64,000 bases of DNA from NCBI GenBank assembly GCA_024234165.1, contig JACKOP010000001.1, forward strand, positions 1,054,001 through 1,118,000. The letters are read 5' to 3'. Positions 55,217 through 61,229 of this stretch are shown piece by piece. A program made the position numbers and the translations under genes. Each line of letters starts with the position of its first letter. Within the stretch, counting starts at the first letter, position 1. The DNA comes from Pseudomonadales bacterium. GTDB lineage: Bacteria > Pseudomonadota > Gammaproteobacteria > Pseudomonadales > UBA5518. Below the pieces are notes generated by a model. That model was not told the origin of the DNA. It saw only the letters and a program-made list of their open reading frames with translations, and ran no database searches.

Positions 55217-55478
55217 GTCGGCATTCATGCCGACGGATGTGCGTGGGTCGGCATTCATGCCGACGATCGACGCCGGCTCCCGTCGGGCTGAAGCCCGACC
55301 CACGTCCGTCGGGTTGAAACCCGACCCACGTCGAACGTAGGTCGGCATTCATGCCGACGGATGTTCGTAGGTCGGCATTCATGCCGACGATTGACGCCGG
55401 CACCTGTCGGGTTGAAACCCGACCCACATCGTCGGGTTGAAACCCGACCCACATTGTCAGGCTGAAACCCGGGCTGCA
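55213..55478. repeat. REP-like palindrome cluster 2 (9 units)
   Basis: Nine units in mixed orientation: GTAG/GTGG-headed GTCGGCA / TGCCGAC copies at 55213, 55243, 55337 and 55367; reverse-oriented GTCGGGT / ACCCGAC copies at 55307, 55405 and 55430; a GTCGGGC / GCCCGAC version at 55281; and a decayed copy near 55455. All keep the TTCA (or TGAA) loop. The three stem versions differ by paired changes, showing the structure is maintained. Confidence 0.88.
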
Positions 55479-56695
55479 CCCGGCGCGCTGCGCGCGACTC
55501 CGACCGTGACCGCGATCGCAAACACCTGCAGCAGCGCCACACCACCGAACACCGCGGCGAAGCGCGAGGCCCCCATCAACAGGCCGAACGCCAGCGGTGA
55601 CAGCGCCACCCCCACGTCGACGCCCGCATAGACGAATCCGTAGACCCGCCCGTAGGACCGCTGGCCGCAGCGTTCGAGCGTGGTGCGGCGCACCAGCAGA
55701 TCACGCGCGGGTCCTGGCACACCGCACGCAATGCCCATCGCGACCAGGAGCGGCACCACACCCCACGCCGGCACCACACCCGATGCCAGCACCAGCGCAA
55801 CCGCGGCGGCAACCGCCAGCGCAACGCCGATCAGGAGTTCCTGCGCCACGCCGCGGGCAACCAGCATGCCACCCGCGATGATGCCCGCGCCGCCACCGAT
55901 CAGGAACGCGGTCAGCGCCGCCGCTGCAGCAGGAACGCTCAGTTCGTACATCGCATGCAACAGGGGCGTGCCGAAATGCTGCAGCGCAGCGAAAGCCGCC
56001 GTCACCAGCACAAAGAACAGGAAGCAAAGCCAGATCACGCCGACGCGCAGAAACCCCAGCGGCGCAGTGCCTTCACGTACCGCGGTGGCATCGGAGACAG
56101 CAGCGTGCGTGGAAAGCTCACGCGCGCGCCACAGCACCAGCCACGCGAGAGCAGCCAGCGCACCGGCGCCGAGCGCCGCCCAACGCCAGCCCGCAAGCGT
56201 CGCCAGCGAGGCCAGCATGAGCGGCGCTGCTGCCCAACCCAGATTGCCTGCAAGCCCATGCACGGAAAACGCCTGCCCGAGCCGTGCCACCGACACACGC
56301 TGGTTGAGGATGCTGAAGTCCGCGGGATGGAACACGCTGTTGCCGCTCCCGGCCAGCGCCGCTGCAGCGAACAGCATCAGGTGCCGGTCGGCGAGCGCGA
56401 GCACCACGGAGGCGAGCACGAAACACCCGATACCGCCCAGCAGCACACGGTGCGGACCGACGCGATCGACGAGGAAGCCGGCCAGCACCTGCCCGATGCC
56501 GGAGCACACGGAAAACACCGCCATCAGCACACCGGCCTGCGCGAAACCCAGATCGAACTCCGGCATCAACCACGGAAACAGCGGCGGCAGCAGCAGATGA
56601 AAGAAGTGCGAAACGCCGTGCGCAAAGCCGACCAGTGCGATCAGACGGGTATCGGCAGACAGGCCTCGGAGACTTCCAGCAGCCTCACCCTGCAT
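55457..56695 (-). CDS. MFS transporter
   Basis: A 412-residue, 12-helix MFS permease. FSVCSGIGQVLAGFLVDRVGPHRVLLGG carries the conserved loop between helices 2 and 3. It resembles fosmidomycin-resistance (Fsr)-like efflux proteins. The start at 56695 overlaps the can stop region by 11 bp, so it is the last gene of purC-purE-can-MFS. The last ten residues and the stop come from a decayed REP unit (RSAPGAARVSA). Substrate unknown. Confidence 0.85.
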   Translation of the reverse strand: MQGEAAGSLRGLSADTRLIALVGFAHGVSHFFHLLLPPLFPWLMPEFDLGFAQAGVLMAVFSVCSGIGQVLAGFLVDRVGPHRVLLGGIGCFVLASVVLALADRHLMLFAAAALAGSGNSVFHPADFSILNQRVSVARLGQAFSVHGLAGNLGWAAAPLMLASLATLAGWRWAALGAGALAALAWLVLWRARELSTHAAVSDATAVREGTAPLGFLRVGVIWLCFLFFVLVTAAFAALQHFGTPLLHAMYELSVPAAAAALTAFLIGGGAGIIAGGMLVARGVAQELLIGVALAVAAAVALVLASGVVPAWGVVPLLVAMGIACGVPGPARDLLVRRTTLERCGQRSYGRVYGFVYAGVDVGVALSPLAFGLLMGASRFAAVFGGVALLQVFAIAVTVGVARSAPGAARVSA

Positions 56696-57341
56696 CGCGA
56701 GACGTCCGCTCCAGTGCTTGCGCACAGGCAGACGGGATCTCCTGCTCGGACCCGACCGAGAAGCCGAGATCACGCAACAATCCGTCCTGCAGGCCGTAGA
56801 TCCAGCCGTGAACGCACAGCGGCTGGCCACGATTCCAGGCGTCGTGCACGACCGTGGTCTCGCAGACGTGGCGGGCCTGCTGGATCACGTTCAGCTCGCA
56901 CAGCCGGTCCCAGCGCGCGCGTTCGTCGCCCAGACCCTCGAGCAGCGCCGCGTGACGATCACGCACATCGACGATATGGCGCAGCCAGTTGTCGGTAAGA
57001 CCCAGGCGCCTTCCGGTCAGCGCAGCGTATACGCCGCCGCAGCCGTAGTGACCGACGACGATGATGTGCTCCACCTTCAGCACGTCGACCGCGAACTGGA
57101 TCACCGACAGGCAGTTCAGGTCGGTGTGAATCACCGAGTTCCCGACGTTGCGGTGCACGAACACCTCGCCAGGCAGCAGACCGGTGATCTGGTTGGCCGG
57201 CACCCGGCTGTCCGCGCAACCGATCCACAGGTACCCGGGCGATTGCACCGATGCCAGGCGATTGAAATAGTCGGGATCGGTTTCCCGCATCCGCTCCGCC
57301 CAGGCGCGGTTCTGCGCAAACAGTGCCGCAATGTCTGCCAT
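56685..57341 (-). CDS. can: Beta-class carbonic anhydrase
   Basis: A 218-residue zinc enzyme interconverting CO2 and bicarbonate. Zinc ligands C42, D44, H98 and C101 sit at the same positions as in E. coli Can (GCADSRVP, VVGHYGCGG). It lies 2 bp after purE, in position to supply or remove bicarbonate and CO2 for the purine carboxylation step. Confidence 0.93.
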   Translation of the reverse strand: MADIAALFAQNRAWAERMRETDPDYFNRLASVQSPGYLWIGCADSRVPANQITGLLPGEVFVHRNVGNSVIHTDLNCLSVIQFAVDVLKVEHIIVVGHYGCGGVYAALTGRRLGLTDNWLRHIVDVRDRHAALLEGLGDERARWDRLCELNVIQQARHVCETTVVHDAWNRGQPLCVHGWIYGLQDGLLRDLGFSVGSEQEIPSACAQALERTSRDAG

Positions 57342-57343
57342 GT

Positions 57344-57850
57344 TCAGCCACCGATCCGTGCGAGCGCGTCGTCGGCGCTCTGTTCGTAGCGCTCGCGCTC
57401 CTTCGCGGCCGCCTGCTCCAGCGCGCGATCGATCGCCGGGTCGAGCAGCGCAAGAATGCGTGCCGCCAGCATCGCAGCGTTCTTCGCACCATCGATCGCG
57501 ACCGTGGCCACCGGCACACCCGGCGGCATCTGCACCGTGGACAGCAGACTGTCGAGCCCCTGCAGCGGACCATTGCCGAGCGGCAGCCCGATCACCGGCA
57601 AGCGGGTATGCCCGGCAATGACCCCGGCCAGATGCGCTGCAACGCCGGCGGCGCCGATCAGCACCTTCACTCCGTTCTCGTGCGCGTGACGGATGTACGC
57701 CAGCACCTTGTCTGGCGTGCGGTGCGCCGAGGCGACCACGATCTCGCTGGCGATCCCGAGTTCGGTGAGCGTGTCGCGCACCTTCACGACCGTCGGCAGA
57801 TCGTTCGGACTGCCGGTCAGGATGCCTACCAGTGGCCTCGCACCGTTCAT
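57344..57850 (-). CDS. purE: Phosphoribosylaminoimidazole carboxylase catalytic subunit / N5-CAIR mutase
   Basis: A 168-residue PurE with GSPNDLP, H43 of SAHRTPDK, and GVDSLL-like GLDSLLSTVQMPPGVPVATVAI. It forms CAIR in purine synthesis. In most gammaproteobacteria purK is next to purE; here purC precedes it and carbonic anhydrase follows, with no purK in view. Whether this is the mutase (class I) or the direct carboxylase (class II) is therefore open. Confidence 0.92.
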   Translation of the reverse strand: MNGARPLVGILTGSPNDLPTVVKVRDTLTELGIASEIVVASAHRTPDKVLAYIRHAHENGVKVLIGAAGVAAHLAGVIAGHTRLPVIGLPLGNGPLQGLDSLLSTVQMPPGVPVATVAIDGAKNAAMLAARILALLDPAIDRALEQAAAKERERYEQSADDALARIGG

Positions 57851-57901
57851 GCGGTTTTCTCCGTTGCTTGCTCAGGATTGCGCATATGCGCCACGTCAGA
57901 C

Positions 57902-58804
57902 TCAGTCGTCGCCGATGTCACTGCCGGTAAGTCGCTGCAGCGCCTCGCGATACTTCGCAGCCGTCCGCTCGGCAACATCGGCCGGCAGTTGCGGCGCCGG
58001 CGGCGTCTTGTTCCAGCCACTGGCTTCCAGCCAGTCGCGCACGTACTGCTTGTCGAAGCTCGGCGGATTGCTGCCCGGCTGCCAGGTATCGGCCGGCCAG
58101 AAGCGCGAGGAATCCGGCGTGAGCGCCTCGTCGATCAGCACCAGACGACCCGCTTCGTCAGTGCCGAACTCGAACTTGGTGTCGGCAATGATGATGCCCT
58201 TTTCGCGCGCGTACGCGGCGGCCTCCTCGTACAGCGCGATACTGACACGCTGCACCTGTTCTGCAAGTTGCCGGCCAAGCAGTTCTGCGGCCTGTTCGAA
58301 GCTGATGTTTTCGTCATGGGCACCGGCCTCCGCCTTGGTCGACGGCGTGAACAGGGTGCGCGGCAAACGATCCGCTTCGCGCAGCCCGACCGGCAGTGCG
58401 ATTCCGCAGACGGTGCCACCCGCCCGGTACTCCTTCCAGCCCGATCCGACCAGATAGCCGCGCACGATCGCCTCGATCGGCAGCGTACGGTAGCGCCTCA
58501 CGACCACCGCACGCCCGGCAACCTGACGACGTTCGGCCGGATCGCTGAGCACATCGTCCGGCGTCAGATCGCACAGATGGTTCGCGACCACACCACCCAG
58601 CCGGGCAAACCAGAAATTCGACAGTGCGGTCAGCACCTTGCCCTTGCCCGGGATCGGGGTAGGCAGCACCACGTCGAAGGCAGACAGCCGATCGGTGGTC
58701 ACGATCAGCAGGTGCTCGGGGCCTGCTGCGTAGATATCCCGTACCTTGCCGCGGGCCAGCAACGGCAGGCTGTGCAGCTCCGACTGAAACAGTGCTTGGG
58801 TCAT
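57902..58804 (-). CDS. purC: SAICAR synthase
   Basis: A 300-residue enzyme joining CAIR and aspartate. GKVRDIY and DRLSAFDVVLPTPIPGKGKVL form the N-terminal ATP site. The ATG at 58804 has GGAG 6 bp upstream; an earlier start at 58834 is less likely. The length matches the yeast-like long form rather than the 237-residue E. coli one. It begins the purC-purE-can-MFS operon; the 51-bp gap to purE contains nothing notable. Confidence 0.93.
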   Translation of the reverse strand: MTQALFQSELHSLPLLARGKVRDIYAAGPEHLLIVTTDRLSAFDVVLPTPIPGKGKVLTALSNFWFARLGGVVANHLCDLTPDDVLSDPAERRQVAGRAVVVRRYRTLPIEAIVRGYLVGSGWKEYRAGGTVCGIALPVGLREADRLPRTLFTPSTKAEAGAHDENISFEQAAELLGRQLAEQVQRVSIALYEEAAAYAREKGIIIADTKFEFGTDEAGRLVLIDEALTPDSSRFWPADTWQPGSNPPSFDKQYVRDWLEASGWNKTPPAPQLPADVAERTAAKYREALQRLTGSDIGDD

Positions 58805-59024
58805 GGAAACTCCGATTCCGGGATCCGTTCGCACCCACCTGTGCGCTCGCGATCCATGTAAAGTAACGGCCGCATGATATCAGCAGCCTTCCTTCATGGA
58901 CCACGAGCCGACGTGAGTTTAGGCAAGGACCTTGTCACCTCGACCCGAAATGAAATGAAATGAACCCGATGGCCATCGCAGCCTGGCCCGACCCGGATAC
59001 CACCACCCTGACCAAGGAAACACC

Positions 59025-60254
59025 ATGAACAAAGCAGCACCTCTTGCCGGCCTGCGCGTCATCGAAAGCTCGATTCTCGGACCGGCGGCAATCACTACCG
59101 CCTTCGTCGATCTCGGCGCGGACGTGATCAAGGTCGAAACACCCGCCGGCGACTACATCCGCGAAATGACCTGGCCGATCGTCGAGGGCGTGTCGCTGAT
59201 GCACCTGCACCTCAATCGCGGCAAGAAGAGCGTCACGCTGGATCTCCGCCAGGAAGAGGCGCGGCAGGTCTACCGCGACCTGGTGAAGGACGCCGACGTG
59301 GTGATCGAGGCATCCAAGCCCGGCGCACTGGCACGCTTCGGTCTCGGCTACGAAGAGCTGAAGAAGGTGAACCCGCAGATCGTGTTCATCACCGTTTCCG
59401 GCTACGGCATGAGCGGCCCGTACAAGGACATGCCTTCGCACGGCATCGCCTACGACACCTGGTCGGGCGCCGTGACCCCTGCCTACGACGAACAGGGTTT
59501 CTGCTACATCCCGGAGCACGTCAGCATCGGCATCAATGCGGCCCCGCTGTTCGGCGGGCTGGCGGTTCTGGCGAGTGTGCTGCGGGCACGCGAAACCGGC
59601 GAAGGCTGCTTCATGGAACTGGCACAGAGCGACGCCGCCGCCGCCTTCGACTGGTACCGCATCGAGAGCTACATGGCGTATCGCCGCCCCGAGGACGTGG
59701 TCACCGGCAACAAGGCCGACGGCTGGAAGCGCCGTCCGGTAGCCACCCGCGGCATGAAGGAAGGCGTGCGCTACCAGATGTACGAATCGAAGGACGGTCA
59801 CGTGCTGTTCATGGCTTCGGAGCAGGCGTTCTGGAAGAACTTCTGCGAAGGCGTCGGGCGCACGGATCTGTTCGAGAAATGGCCCGGGTCGAAGTATGCC
59901 GATCACGCCCGTGGCAATCGCGAACTGCAGGCGGTGCTGCGCGACATCTTCAGGACGAAGACCAGCGCGGAGTGGATCGAGTTCGGCATTCGCGTCAATA
60001 CGCCGATCGCACCGGTCAACACACCGGAAAACATCGTCGACGATCCGCAGTTCCAGGCGCGTTTCGAGGCCCTGCCGCACCAGCAGCACGGTGCTGACAT
60101 GCTGGGATTCCCGGTCAACTTCCTCGGCGAAACCCTGCCGAAGCCGGCATGCGCGCCGACCGCCGGCCAGCACAACGAGCAGGTGCTGCGCGAGGTGCTG
60201 GGCTACGACGAGGCACGAATCGCAGCGCTGCGTGCTGCAAAGACGCTGGGGTAA
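59025..60254 (+). CDS. CaiB/BaiF family III CoA-transferase
   Basis: A 409-residue enzyme moving CoA between carboxylic acids by an aspartyl-CoA mixed anhydride. The start GLRVIESSILGPAAITTAFVDLGADVIKVE, the NRGKKSVTLDLRQ region and the probable catalytic D144 (AYDTW) fit the family. The 5' region carries three tandem GAAAT units (58945-58970). Paired with the following SDR, 5 bp away. Substrate unknown; steroid or acyl acids are possible. Confidence 0.87.
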   Translation: MNKAAPLAGLRVIESSILGPAAITTAFVDLGADVIKVETPAGDYIREMTWPIVEGVSLMHLHLNRGKKSVTLDLRQEEARQVYRDLVKDADVVIEASKPGALARFGLGYEELKKVNPQIVFITVSGYGMSGPYKDMPSHGIAYDTWSGAVTPAYDEQGFCYIPEHVSIGINAAPLFGGLAVLASVLRARETGEGCFMELAQSDAAAAFDWYRIESYMAYRRPEDVVTGNKADGWKRRPVATRGMKEGVRYQMYESKDGHVLFMASEQAFWKNFCEGVGRTDLFEKWPGSKYADHARGNRELQAVLRDIFRTKTSAEWIEFGIRVNTPIAPVNTPENIVDDPQFQARFEALPHQQHGADMLGFPVNFLGETLPKPACAPTAGQHNEQVLREVLGYDEARIAALRAAKTLG

Positions 60255-60259
60255 CACAC

Positions 60260-61027
60260 ATGAACGACTCGCAATCAGGAACTCCTGCCACCACGCCACG
60301 GGTCGCTCTGGTAAGCGGTGCCGGCACCGGCATCGGGCGTGCGATCGCGTTGCGCCTGGCACACGACGGCTTCACGGTGGTTGCCGGCTACGCGCGCTCG
60401 GCCGACGGCGCCGAAGCCACCGTACGCGCCGTCAGCGACATGGGTGGCAGCGCGTGGGCCCAGCGCGTCGACATCAGCGAGGAAGCCGATGTGATCGCCT
60501 TCTTCGCGGCAGCGCGCGAACGCCACGGCCGCATCGACGTGGTGATCAACAACGCGGGAATAGGCCACATGACGGCGTTTCGCGACATCCCGATGAGCCA
60601 TTACGACTTCACGTTCGGCGTGAATGCGCGCGGCACCTTCATGATGTGCCGCGAAGCCGCCCGCACGATCGAGGACGGTGGACGGATCGTGAACATCTCC
60701 ACCGGCTCCACCGTCGACAACACGGCGGGCATGGCGCTCTATGTCGGCAGCAAGATGGCGATCGAAGGTTTCACGAAGGTGCTGGCGCGCGAACTCGCCC
60801 CGCGCGGCATCACCGTGAACGTCGTCTCGCCGGGCATGACCGATACACCGATGCTGCTCGGCGGTGACGCCGAGGCGCTGCGTCGCTACGGTGCCGAGAT
60901 CGCGGCCATGGGCCGGCTCGGGCAACCCGAGGATGTCGCCGACGCGGTGGGCGCGCTGGTATCCGCAGACGGGCGCTGGATCACCGGGCAGGTGATCCAT
61001 GTCGACGGCGGCACGATCATCGTCTGA
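60260..61027 (+). CDS. SDR family oxidoreductase (FabG-like)
   Basis: A 255-residue SDR with SGAGTGIGRAIALRLA, NNAG, catalytic YVGSK and VVSPGMTDTPM. It follows the CoA-transferase with a 5-bp gap, suggesting co-transcription and a shared substrate such as a hydroxyacyl-CoA. Cofactor preference not clear. A 12-bp inverted repeat follows the stop. Confidence 0.87.
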   Translation: MNDSQSGTPATTPRVALVSGAGTGIGRAIALRLAHDGFTVVAGYARSADGAEATVRAVSDMGGSAWAQRVDISEEADVIAFFAAARERHGRIDVVINNAGIGHMTAFRDIPMSHYDFTFGVNARGTFMMCREAARTIEDGGRIVNISTGSTVDNTAGMALYVGSKMAIEGFTKVLARELAPRGITVNVVSPGMTDTPMLLGGDAEALRRYGAEIAAMGRLGQPEDVADAVGALVSADGRWITGQVIHVDGGTIIV

Positions 61028-61062
61028 TCGGTTTCCCTGACCGTTCCGGTCGACCGGGTCGG

Positions 61063-61100
61063 CTCATGACGCACCTCGCACGGCGGCTGTGCGTCATGAG
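61063..61100. promoter_or_regulatory. 12-bp perfect inverted repeat between SDR and pyc
   Basis: CTCATGACGCAC (61063-61074) and GTGCGTCATGAG (61089-61100) form a perfect 12-bp stem with a 14-nt loop, 35 bp after the SDR stop. No T run follows. It may be a weak terminator or a regulator-binding site. The remaining gap to 61229 contains AT-rich sequence (TAATTAACAAAACGTTAAC, 61124-61142). Confidence 0.5.
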
Positions 61101-61229
61101 TCAATTCCTGCCGCACCCCGGGTAATTAACAAAACGTTAACTTCGTGTCAGAGTGTTCGCGAGCGTCGTTTCCAATCATCAGAAAATCGCCTCAGCAAGT
61201 CGTAGCGCCATGCGCCGGGTGACACTCCC

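Noticed and set aside
57344..57850. Assigning PurE to the direct-carboxylase class II
   Set aside because: The absence of purK from a 64-kb window is not evidence that the genome lacks it; the motif pattern is ambiguous.
58945..58970. GAAAT tandem repeat as a phase-variation tract
   Set aside because: Only three units, outside the coding region and too short to expect slippage control.
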